This document shows, piece by piece, positions 35,481 to 43,063 of a DNA stretch of 53,245 nt. Both the position numbers and the translations under genes were made by a program. The DNA comes from CAIQJJ01 sp964606085 (lineage in GTDB: Bacteria; Chloroflexota; Anaerolineae; Anaerolineales; UBA4823). Numbering within the stretch: the first letter of the stretch is position 1; the number at the start of each line of letters is the position of its first letter. The DNA lies in the NCBI GenBank assembly GCA_964606085.1, contig CAZSFD010000029.1, positions 1 through 53,245 on the forward strand, in the 5' to 3' direction. The notes beneath the pieces were generated by a model. That model ran no database searches, was not told the DNA's origin, and saw only the letters and a program-made list of their open reading frames with translations.

Positions 35481-36457
35481 TTTTCCCTAAACTCCGCTCG
35501 CAATAGCTTCTCAAAACGGGCTAACTCATCCTTGTGGAAAGTAAAAACATCTTCATATGCGGCGACCATCCGCTTCAAGTCTTCTTTTCGAACATACCAG
35601 CCAATACCATCCACAAACCCTACAAATGTCGCTTGAGGGTAATGTTGTTTGATCAGTTCGCGAATGGATATCTCGGTCTTCGATTTATCCCCCTGCCCAG
35701 ACGACGTTGTCACTAAAAAAGAGCTCTCGACAAGGATGATTGGATTTACCTTGTTCGGAATAATAAAATCCATCGTTCGTTTCGTGTCTGACGCATTGGT
35801 TATTAATTCGCTTAAGTCACCAGTCTGATAGGTCAAGCCCATATTTTCCAATAAATCAGCTATAACCGTTTCTGGATTTCGTTCCTTCCTCCCCGAATAT
35901 GAACCTTTCTCTTTATACCTTACTAAAGTATCTATAATCGCTGCTATATCAAATTTTAACTTTGAGATGCTCAACTTTTTGAGTTCAAAGAGCGGTATCG
36001 TGCTTGCCAGAAACGGAACTGTTGCACCCTCAAAAAAGAGATTAACAATTCCTGCCCTAAAAAATTCATTTTCACGAATTTTGTAAGTTATCGTTGTGTC
36101 TGACCACTCTTTGACGTTTTCTAGTTTTTCACCCTGATACCACTTTTCCTTGAGAGTTAACTTAGACAAAGCCGGATCGTCAATAACCCGAATCAGTGTG
36201 ATTAAGCGCTTGAGAGACTCGTTCGAAAACCCAGTCAAGGCAAGAAGAGCTGTTAAGCCATTCTGATTATCTGCGAGCAGCCTTTCAAAAAGGCGCTTGG
36301 TTAGCCCTTGCGTTTCAATATCGTTTTTGAGTACAAGCAAGGATTCTCGAATTGAATTAATATACCCTTCATAGCTCTCCTCGAATTGTCGGTTGAAGAA
36401 ATAGAAGGTATTTTTCTCAATGACCGTCTTGAGTTTATCGTCCACACTTTTTATCAT
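35477..36457 (-). CDS. DpnII-like type II restriction endonuclease
   Basis: 326 aa. ATG at 36457 has GAGGTGG seven bases upstream; a longer frame to 36532 is rejected. The C-terminal half resembles DpnII/MboI enzymes: the DFIIPNK segment (Asp), ILVESSF with Glu, then FVGFVDGIGWYVRKEDLKR, the D-G-x-G-W segment of the family. The N-terminal ~200 residues are helical and specific to this protein. AT-rich, paired with the methyltransferase, so almost certainly an active or recently active R-M system. Confidence 0.78.
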   Translation of the reverse strand: MIKSVDDKLKTVIEKNTFYFFNRQFEESYEGYINSIRESLLVLKNDIETQGLTKRLFERLLADNQNGLTALLALTGFSNESLKRLITLIRVIDDPALSKLTLKEKWYQGEKLENVKEWSDTTITYKIRENEFFRAGIVNLFFEGATVPFLASTIPLFELKKLSISKLKFDIAAIIDTLVRYKEKGSYSGRKERNPETVIADLLENMGLTYQTGDLSELITNASDTKRTMDFIIPNKVNPIILVESSFLVTTSSGQGDKSKTEISIRELIKQHYPQATFVGFVDGIGWYVRKEDLKRMVAAYEDVFTFHKDELARFEKLLRAEFREK

Positions 36458-36485
36458 GTTAAGCCACCTCAGGAAATTTTTTAGG

Positions 36486-36504
36486 TTGGAGTATTTTACT
36501 CCAA
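36486..36504. promoter_or_regulatory. Palindromic candidate operator
   Basis: TTGGAGTA-TTT-TACTCCAA, a perfect 8-bp inverted repeat with a 3-base spacer. It lies 28 bp upstream of the restriction endonuclease start and 68 bp upstream of the divergent CDP-alcohol phosphatidyltransferase. Could be an operator controlling the R-M genes; no controller gene is seen. Confidence 0.4.
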
Positions 36505-36572
36505 AGGCTTTCCACCCCCCAAACAACACCAACCCTCATTCCCCCTTTACCCCGGCAGGAGGCCGAGTCCCC

Positions 36573-37685
36573 ATGCACATAACAAACCCTATCTCACTGG
36601 CGCATTTGCTGGCGCAATGGCGGTTGGCGGCTTTGCTGGGCTGGCTGGGCTGGGGCCTGGCCCTGGTCAGCGTGGGGGTTGGGTTGGGCTGGCAGAACGC
36701 GGCGCGTTGGCTGCTCTTGCCCACCCTGGGAATGCTTTATATTTTCTGGTTCTTGCGGCGCTACCTGGGCGAGAACCATACCCCCGAACAGGCGCTGCTT
36801 CCATCCTTGGGATGGGGCAATGCGCTCACGCTCAGCCGGGCGGTGATCGTGGCGTGCCTGAGCGGCTTCTTGCTGCTGCCACAACCGGGCGGTGGCTGGG
36901 CCTGGGGGGTGGGGCTGCTGTATACCCTGGCGACACTGCTCGATTTCTTCGATGGGTATGTGGCCCGCATCACCGGCCATGCCAGCGCGCTGGGCGCACG
37001 GCTGGATATGGAGTTCGATAGCTGGGGGCTGCTGCTGGCCGCGCTGCTGGCGGTCAAGTATGGGCAGGCGCCGGGCTGGTATGTGCTGGTGGGGTTGGCG
37101 CGCTATCTGTTTCTGGCAGGGATGGCGCTGCGTACGCGCCGCGGGCTGGTCAATTACCCGCTGGCCACGAATACGTCCCGCCGTCTGTTTGCGGGGATGC
37201 AACTGGGCTTGAGTTTTGTGTTGCTGTGGCCTTTGTATGAACCGCCGGTCACGCACTGGGCCGCCACGCTCATCTCGCTGCCGCATTTACTCGGCTTTGC
37301 CAAAGATTGGCTGCTGACCTGCGGCTGGTTGAAGCCGGGCATTGGCGCGTCGTGGCAAACGCGGATAGCTGTGGCTGCAAAATGGCTGCCGCTGAGCTTT
37401 CGCCTGGCGGCAGCAGCGATGATGCTGGCGCTACTGCCAGGGTTGCCGCCGGGTTGGGCTGTGTGGGGGGGCGGCGTCAGCGTTCTGATCGCCCTGGGCA
37501 TCGCGCCGCGCCTGGCAGCCCTGGCGGGTCTGTTTGCGGCTGGCCTGCTGCCAGCCAACGGGCAGGCCGCGATGCTGATGGTGTTTTATGCGGCTATTCT
37601 TTACCTGGGGGGCGGTTTGGGGGTGTTGTGGCAACCTGAGGCGCGTCTTTTTGCGCAGCGCGTTGGCGAGGTTCGCCGCGCTTGA
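36573..37685 (+). CDS. CDP-alcohol phosphatidyltransferase family membrane protein
   Basis: 370 aa. Complete family signature D-F-F-D-G-Y-V-A-R-x8-G-x3-D-x3-D near residues 128-153 (DxxDGxxAR...GxxxDxxxD), so likely catalytically competent. Eight to ten hydrophobic segments. The enzyme would transfer a phospho-alcohol head group between CDP-linked lipid and an acceptor; the product is not inferable. AGGAGG lies 11 bases before ATG 36573. GC-rich like the chromosome and flanked on both sides by AT-richer R-M genes. Confidence 0.88.
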   Translation: MHITNPISLAHLLAQWRLAALLGWLGWGLALVSVGVGLGWQNAARWLLLPTLGMLYIFWFLRRYLGENHTPEQALLPSLGWGNALTLSRAVIVACLSGFLLLPQPGGGWAWGVGLLYTLATLLDFFDGYVARITGHASALGARLDMEFDSWGLLLAALLAVKYGQAPGWYVLVGLARYLFLAGMALRTRRGLVNYPLATNTSRRLFAGMQLGLSFVLLWPLYEPPVTHWAATLISLPHLLGFAKDWLLTCGWLKPGIGASWQTRIAVAAKWLPLSFRLAAAAMMLALLPGLPPGWAVWGGGVSVLIALGIAPRLAALAGLFAAGLLPANGQAAMLMVFYAAILYLGGGLGVLWQPEARLFAQRVGEVRRA

Positions 37686-37710
37686 TGGCATCGGAATAAA
37701 GGCATCGCGG

Positions 37711-37722
37711 TTGGATTATAAT
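37711..37722 (+). promoter_or_regulatory. Candidate promoter of the second R-M operon
   Basis: TTG-GAT-TATAAT: perfect -10 (37717-37722) with TTG three bases upstream. RNA would start near 37729, 29 bases before the endonuclease ATG. No -35 at 17 bases. Confidence 0.45.
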
Positions 37723-37757
37723 GAAGATGTTCTAAATATCTCAATTGGACGGAAAGC

Positions 37758-38633
37758 ATGGCTGACATAAAATCGTTTGCTGATTACCAACCCAATGGCG
37801 CAAAATGGATAACTTTAGCCACGGGCGAATACTATCCCGACATCTTGCAGGCGGCTTGTGAGCTGTACAAACCCGTATTGGTTATGTTCGGCCAGTTATT
37901 GCGGTCTTCCGAATCATCTGAGCGATTATTAGCGGAGATCGCAGACACACCTAACGGATGGATGCGAGTTCAACTTAGCCGCGTATTCCGTAAATATGTC
38001 AGCCCATCTACACCGGTTGAAATGTTGAAGGTCAAATCGAAAACGGGGTATGTCATCCAGGAGTTTGGACGCAGATTTCGCCCGATTCATGATGTACAGT
38101 CCGCGTTTGAATCTCGTCCTATTCCCGACGAAGCGTTGTGCGCGATTCTCTGGGAGTATAAAGACCGAGGCAAGAAAGGTTATGATCTTACCGAACGTTT
38201 CTTTGGTATGGTGCGAGGCCGATTTCCAACACTGACGATTGAAGGGCCAGCAAGAGCAGGGCAAGATGTGTTGATGAAAAAAGTTTTTTCTGACTACCCA
38301 AACCCTGATCGCCCCGTGGATTTCGTCATTCGTGAAGAGGGTGATGTATTGGCACTTGGGCTGGCTCGTTATGATTCAGATAGGGGCGGCGCACAAGAAG
38401 ATGACCGTACCGGACAATATCGAAGCGCTATTGATGAGATGATCGGTTATGCTCATTCTCATCAACTGCGCACAAAGGTAATCTTGCTCAACGACGGCCC
38501 AGGGCTGTTAGTGGGTTCGATGTGGTCTGATTACAGCAAACTCGAAAATCGCTATGCAGGGGAAGTTATGGTCTTAACCCTGCGCATGATCCCCGAACGA
38601 CTTACACTGGATTGGCTTAGGATGGCTCACTAA
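37758..38633 (+). CDS. Putative type II restriction endonuclease
   Basis: 291 aa. Called a restriction enzyme mainly from its context: it overlaps the next methyltransferase start by one base (TAATG), the common R-M arrangement. Sequence shows a plausible PD-(D/E)XK-like region: RPVDFVIREEGDVLALGLARYDSDRGGAQEDDRTG, although the usual E-x-K is not obvious. AT-richer than the chromosome. No exact family recognised; could also be an accessory R-M protein. Confidence 0.68.
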   Translation: MADIKSFADYQPNGAKWITLATGEYYPDILQAACELYKPVLVMFGQLLRSSESSERLLAEIADTPNGWMRVQLSRVFRKYVSPSTPVEMLKVKSKTGYVIQEFGRRFRPIHDVQSAFESRPIPDEALCAILWEYKDRGKKGYDLTERFFGMVRGRFPTLTIEGPARAGQDVLMKKVFSDYPNPDRPVDFVIREEGDVLALGLARYDSDRGGAQEDDRTGQYRSAIDEMIGYAHSHQLRTKVILLNDGPGLLVGSMWSDYSKLENRYAGEVMVLTLRMIPERLTLDWLRMAH

Positions 38634-39934
38634 TGGCTACCGGTATCTCAAAAAACAAGTGGAATGGGGATACCCTTTTGGAAAATGGCTCGGTTAAGCA
38701 AGAACCGGATGTTTTTCTGTCGTATGAGGGCAAAAAGCCTGAAGCCATGGTTCTGACAAGTGAACCTGCCAGCATTCAAACCATTTGGCAGGGCGGTGAA
38801 AATAGCCTATATTATGGAGATAATTTACCCATTTTAGCCAGGATATTAAGCGATGATGCCCTACGCGGCAAAGTGCGCCTCGTTTATATCGATCCACCAT
38901 TTGCAACAAAAAGCGTTTTTCAATCGCGAAATCAGAGTGATGCTTATACTGACTTGTTAGAGGGAAATCATTACCTTGAATTTATACGCGAAAGGCTAAT
39001 TTTCTTGAGGGAACTGCTTGCTGAAGATGGGTCTATTTATGTTCACCTGGATGACAATATGGCCTTTTATATCAAGGTGATCATGGATGAGGTCTTCGGA
39101 AAGGCTAACTTTAGAAATTGGATTACCCGGAAAAAATGTAACCCCAAAAATTACACCCGCAAAACCTATGGGAATGTTTCCGATTACATTTTGTTTTATT
39201 CAAAGTCAAAAGATTACGTTTGGAATCGCTCTGTTGAAGTGTGGACTGAAGAACGCGCTTTGAAAGAATATACTTATGTCGAAGAGGACACCGGGCGGCG
39301 ATATAAAAAGGTACCCATCCATGCGCCTGGCGAGAGAAATGGCGAAACCGGCAAGGCATGGCGAGGCATGTTACCCCCACCTGGCAAACATTGGCAATAT
39401 ACCCCGAAAACTTTGGATGAAATGGATGCACGGGGAGAGATTTTTTGGTCATCCAATGGCAACCCGAGGCGCAAGGTCTATCTTGATGAAAGTGAAGGGG
39501 TTGCTACGCAGGATATTTGGCTCGATTATCGAGACGCCCACAACCAAAACATCGAAATAACCGGCTACCCCACAGAAAAAAACCCAAAATTATTAGAACG
39601 TATCATCGAAGCTTCTTCTAACCCTGGCGATATCGTTATGGATTGTTTTTCAGGTTCGGGAACGACTTTAGACGTTGCTTCACAGTTGGGGCGAAAGTGG
39701 ATCGGCATGGATAATAGCCTGGAAGCCATCGCTACGACCCTGAAACGATTTGCCCTGGGCACCAAACCCATGGGAGATTATGTAAAGAAAGGCAATGGTC
39801 AAAAAACGACCCTGCAAAAAGCCACACCCTTACCTTTATTTCGCATTACCAATTTTTCGTTATTCGCTATGGATTCAGTTATGGGGGATTTGGATGGTCT
39901 GGTTAATGATTGGCAGCAATGGGTTGCGGCCTAA
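38633..39934 (+). CDS. DNA methyltransferase of the second R-M system
   Basis: 433 aa, Mod-like beta-class enzyme. Motif IV is IDPPF near residue 86 and motif I DCFSGSGTT near residue 340, giving N6-adenine or N4-cytosine methylation. An N-terminal SLYYGDNLPIL segment and E-F-I-R-E-R-L are typical. No helicase (Res) gene follows, so type II rather than type III. It ends convergent with and overlapping by four bases the GHMP kinase gene. Confidence 0.92.
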   Translation: MATGISKNKWNGDTLLENGSVKQEPDVFLSYEGKKPEAMVLTSEPASIQTIWQGGENSLYYGDNLPILARILSDDALRGKVRLVYIDPPFATKSVFQSRNQSDAYTDLLEGNHYLEFIRERLIFLRELLAEDGSIYVHLDDNMAFYIKVIMDEVFGKANFRNWITRKKCNPKNYTRKTYGNVSDYILFYSKSKDYVWNRSVEVWTEERALKEYTYVEEDTGRRYKKVPIHAPGERNGETGKAWRGMLPPPGKHWQYTPKTLDEMDARGEIFWSSNGNPRRKVYLDESEGVATQDIWLDYRDAHNQNIEITGYPTEKNPKLLERIIEASSNPGDIVMDCFSGSGTTLDVASQLGRKWIGMDNSLEAIATTLKRFALGTKPMGDYVKKGNGQKTTLQKATPLPLFRITNFSLFAMDSVMGDLDGLVNDWQQWVAA

Positions 39935-40944
39935 ATTTTCTCCAACACTGGCTTGATCGTCTTCACCCCTAAAGCCGCCAGGGCCTGGCGCAACGATTCG
40001 AACATCGCTTCATCTTGATAGGTGCCGATAATCGCCCCGCCTGACCCGGCAAACTTGGCGCTGGCGCCACAGGCACGCGCCGCTTCCACCATGCGCACCT
40101 GCCACGGGGAAAGGTTGTAGATGCTGCGGCGCGTGTCGAAGTTGGCATTGATCAGCGCCGAAAGGGCGGCCACATCGCCGTTCAACAAAGCCGTGCGCCC
40201 CTGGGCGGCAATTTCGGCGAAGCGCTGCATCGCCCGGATCACCTGCTCGTCGCCGCGGTCGTAGCGCCCGCGGATGTCGTTGTGGAAGACCTCGGTCGGC
40301 TCGCTTAAGCTGTCGTGATAAGCCAGGTAAATCGGCGGCAGCAGGGCCGGGTCAAGCGGCTCGTAGGCGTAGCATTTGAAGCCCTGAATGGTCTGCTCGC
40401 GGCTGCGGTCGAAATCCATGTAGACCAGCCCTTCGTAAACCTGGATCACCCGGTCTTGCAGGCCAGCCGCAATGCCCAATTCATTCCGCTCAATCGAAAG
40501 CACGAACGAGGGCTGCACCGGCAGGGGCATTTCGACGCCGTAAAATTCCAGCAGCGCGCGCAGCGTGGCAACGATGATGGCACTCGAACCGGCCAGGCCC
40601 ACCTGGCGCGGGATATTGGTCTGATAGCGGATCGAAAAGTTGCGCCCGTGCAGGGTGATATGCTGCGCCTGGCAGTATTCGACAAAGCGCTTGATCGTGG
40701 CCTTGATCAGCCGGATGCCGCCGTAGTAACCGTGCAGTTGGGCATCCCGCGCCAGATCGTGAATCGAGCCGAAACGGGCGCGGTCTTCCTGCGCCTGCAC
40801 GATCTCCACCGTATCCCATTCATACAGCACCACCTCGGCCCAATAATTGCGCACGATCAGCGAGATGGTTTTGCCGTTGTAGCCGTCAGATGGATTGCCC
40901 AACAGCCCGGCGCGGGCGTAGGCGCGTTTACGCGTGATCCACAT
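39931..40944 (-). CDS. GHMP-family sugar kinase (glucuronokinase-like)
   Basis: 337 aa. N-terminal substrate-binding A-R-A-G-L-L-G-N-P-S-D, ATP-binding P-R-Q-V-G-L-A-G-S-S-A-I motif, and C-terminal K-F-A-G-S-G-G-A-I-I-G. The AGLAGSSA-type loop is intact. The start overlaps the stop of the uridylyltransferase gene by 17 bases, so they are co-translated. Glucuronokinase plus a UTP-sugar-1-phosphate uridylyltransferase would give UDP-glucuronate from free sugar acid. The substrate is inferred from context and could be another sugar. Confidence 0.82.
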   Translation of the reverse strand: MWITRKRAYARAGLLGNPSDGYNGKTISLIVRNYWAEVVLYEWDTVEIVQAQEDRARFGSIHDLARDAQLHGYYGGIRLIKATIKRFVEYCQAQHITLHGRNFSIRYQTNIPRQVGLAGSSAIIVATLRALLEFYGVEMPLPVQPSFVLSIERNELGIAAGLQDRVIQVYEGLVYMDFDRSREQTIQGFKCYAYEPLDPALLPPIYLAYHDSLSEPTEVFHNDIRGRYDRGDEQVIRAMQRFAEIAAQGRTALLNGDVAALSALINANFDTRRSIYNLSPWQVRMVEAARACGASAKFAGSGGAIIGTYQDEAMFESLRQALAALGVKTIKPVLEKI

Positions 40945-41821
40945 GCAGCAGCTCCTTCAGGTATTCTCGCAAGGCTGCGCCCTGCTTGGCATCGGCCAGG
41001 GCAAATTCGACAAAGGCGCGGAAATAGGACTCGAAGTTGCCAATATCGTAGCGGCGTTCCTCGGCACAGAGACGCACGCCATAGGCCCGCCCGCCTTCCT
41101 GGAGGATCAGGCGTACGGCATCGGTCAGTTGAATTTCGCCATTTTTACCCGGACGGGTGCGCTGTAAGGCCGGGAAAATGGAAGGGGCAAAAACATAACG
41201 GGCGGCAATGGCCAGGTTGCTGGGGGCTTCCTCGATAGTGGGCTTTTCGATCACGTCGGCCAGGGCAAAAACATCCTGGGCGCTATCGGCAGGTTGGGCG
41301 ATGCCGTACCGATGCACCTCGTCGGCTGGCACTTCCTCGAAAGCGATAACGGCATCGGCCTGGTTGGCGCGAAAGCACTGCTTCATGCGCTCCACCACAT
41401 CGCTCTGCGCATTCATGCCGATGATCGAATCACCCAGCGCCACCACAAAGGGCTGATCGCCCACGAAGGATTGGGCGCACAACACGGCATGGCCCAGGCC
41501 GAGCAGTTGACGCTGGCGGGTGTAAAAATACTGCACCGGAGTACGCTCGAACGCCAGTTCGGCCAGTAAATCTTCTTTGCCGGTTTCGCGCAGCACCTGG
41601 ATCAGGTCATTATCCAGGTCGAAGTGGTTCTCGATGGAGGCCTTGCCCGGCCCGGTGATGAAGAGCAGGCGCGCCATGCCCATGCGGGTCAGTTCTTCGA
41701 CCACATATTGCACCACCGGTTTGCGCCCGACCGGCAGCATCTCTTTCGGCTGCGATTTTGTCGCCGGCAGCAGGCGCGTCCCCAGCCCGGCTACGGGGAT
41801 GACAGCAATGTTGATGTTCAT
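40928..41821 (-). CDS. galU: UTP--sugar-1-phosphate uridylyltransferase (GalU-like)
   Basis: 297 aa, normal GalU length. ATG at 41821 with GGGAG upstream gives the standard I-P-V-A-G-L-G-T-R-L-L-P-A-T-K start and PKEMLPV. Catalytic and Mg2+ residues appear in A-L-G-D-S-I. Makes UDP-glucose (or a UDP-uronate) from UTP and sugar-1-phosphate. A longer open frame upstream to 42379 is antisense to the DUF4434 gene and is rejected. Confidence 0.93.
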   Translation of the reverse strand: MNINIAVIPVAGLGTRLLPATKSQPKEMLPVGRKPVVQYVVEELTRMGMARLLFITGPGKASIENHFDLDNDLIQVLRETGKEDLLAELAFERTPVQYFYTRQRQLLGLGHAVLCAQSFVGDQPFVVALGDSIIGMNAQSDVVERMKQCFRANQADAVIAFEEVPADEVHRYGIAQPADSAQDVFALADVIEKPTIEEAPSNLAIAARYVFAPSIFPALQRTRPGKNGEIQLTDAVRLILQEGGRAYGVRLCAEERRYDIGNFESYFRAFVEFALADAKQGAALREYLKELLHVDHA

Positions 41822-41881
41822 ACGATACTCCCTGGTTATGATTGGGCGGAATGTTATCACAAAGTAACCGTTTTCATCGCC

Positions 41882-41893
41882 TTGCGTTATACT
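41882..41893 (+). promoter_or_regulatory. Candidate promoter of the DUF4434 gene
   Basis: TTG-CGT-TATACT: -10 at 41888-41893 with TTG three bases upstream. RNA would start near 41900, 24 bases before the ATG at 41924. Confidence 0.4.
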
Positions 41894-41923
41894 CCGAGAT
41901 AGCAGTAGAAAGGGAACAAAACC

Positions 41924-42886
41924 ATGAAACTTACTGGCACATTTCTCGACGAAATCTCCCACGACATCCCCCACCAAAACTGGGGGCCAGCCGAATGGGC
42001 GCGCGACTTCGACGCCATGCGTAGCATCGGCATAGACACCGTCATCCTGATCCGTTCCGGCCATCGGCGTTGGCTCACCTACCCATCGGAGGTGCTGATC
42101 GCCCGCGAGAATTGCCACCGCCCGCCGCTCGACCTGGTAGATTTGTTCCTCAGCCTGGCCGAACAGCGCGGCATGGCGTTCTACTTTGGCACCTACGATT
42201 CGGGCCGCTATTGGGCCGAAGGCGCATTTGCCAAAGAAGTGGATTTGAACCGCGCCGTGGTAGACGAAGTCTGGCAGAAATATGGCGGGCGGGCAGCCTT
42301 CAAAGGCTGGTATCTCACCCAGGAGGTCAGCCGCCGCACGAAAGGGATCATTGACCTGTATGCCCGCATGGGCCAGCACTGCAAGGCGCTTTCAGGAAAC
42401 CTGCCGGTGCTGATCTCGCCGTGGATTGACGGCGTAAAAGCGGTCAGCGCCTTTGGGGGCGAAATCACCAAAACAGACAGCGCCAGTGGCGCGGCCATCT
42501 CCCTGGCCGAACACGAAGCCGAATGGGGCGAGGTGATGGCGGGCATCGCCGGCGCGGTGGATGCCGTGGCCTTCCAGGACGGCCATGTAGATTTCCACGA
42601 ACTGCCCGATTTTCTGGCCGTCAACAAGGCCCTGGCTGACCGCTATGGCCTGCACTGCTGGACGAACTCGGAAACCTTCGACCGCGACATGCCGATCAAA
42701 TTCCTGCCGATCAAATGGGAAAAACTGCTGCTCAAACTCCAGGCCGCCCGCCAGGCCGGCATGGAAAAAGCCATCACCTTCGAGTTTTCGCATTTCCTCA
42801 GCCCCAACTCATGCTATGCGCAGGCTCATCACCTGTTCAACCGCTATTGCGAGCATTTTTCGCTGGCAACCTCGCCTGGGCAATGA
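41924..42886 (+). CDS. DUF4434 (TIM-barrel-like) protein
   Basis: 320 aa, no signal peptide. KLTGTFLDEISHDIPHQNWG, Y-F-G-T-Y-D-S-G-R-Y-W, F-K-G-W-Y-L-T-Q-E-V and C-W-T-N-S-E-T-F-D-R match DUF4434, a family related to glycoside hydrolases. The acidic residues in YLTQEV and TNSETF are candidate catalytic residues. Divergent from galU across 102 bp. Substrate unknown. Confidence 0.82.
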   Translation: MKLTGTFLDEISHDIPHQNWGPAEWARDFDAMRSIGIDTVILIRSGHRRWLTYPSEVLIARENCHRPPLDLVDLFLSLAEQRGMAFYFGTYDSGRYWAEGAFAKEVDLNRAVVDEVWQKYGGRAAFKGWYLTQEVSRRTKGIIDLYARMGQHCKALSGNLPVLISPWIDGVKAVSAFGGEITKTDSASGAAISLAEHEAEWGEVMAGIAGAVDAVAFQDGHVDFHELPDFLAVNKALADRYGLHCWTNSETFDRDMPIKFLPIKWEKLLLKLQAARQAGMEKAITFEFSHFLSPNSCYAQAHHLFNRYCEHFSLATSPGQ

Positions 42887-42922
42887 CCTGTTTGGCAACA
42901 GCTTGAAAAACGAAAAATGGCC

Positions 42923-43011
42923 GTAGGGGCGGATGGCATCCGCCCAGGCAGGCCTCCGCCCAGATTTAGCGCAAGGGATGCCCAACCAGGGCGCACGCCG
43001 TGCGCCCCTAC
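42923..43011. repeat. Pair of inverted interspersed repeat units
   Basis: GTAGGGGCGGATGGCATCCGCCC (42923-42945) and, in the opposite orientation, a unit ending GCGCCCCTAC (42989-43011). Each unit is itself a hairpin around a central GGC/GCC. The same family recurs at 49880-49902 and in degenerate form at 49915-49943. Confidence 0.7.
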
Positions 43012-43063
43012 CTGTGTCTATTTTCAAAGCCTGGGAATGGTTCTCGACATGGGAGGAATAAGT

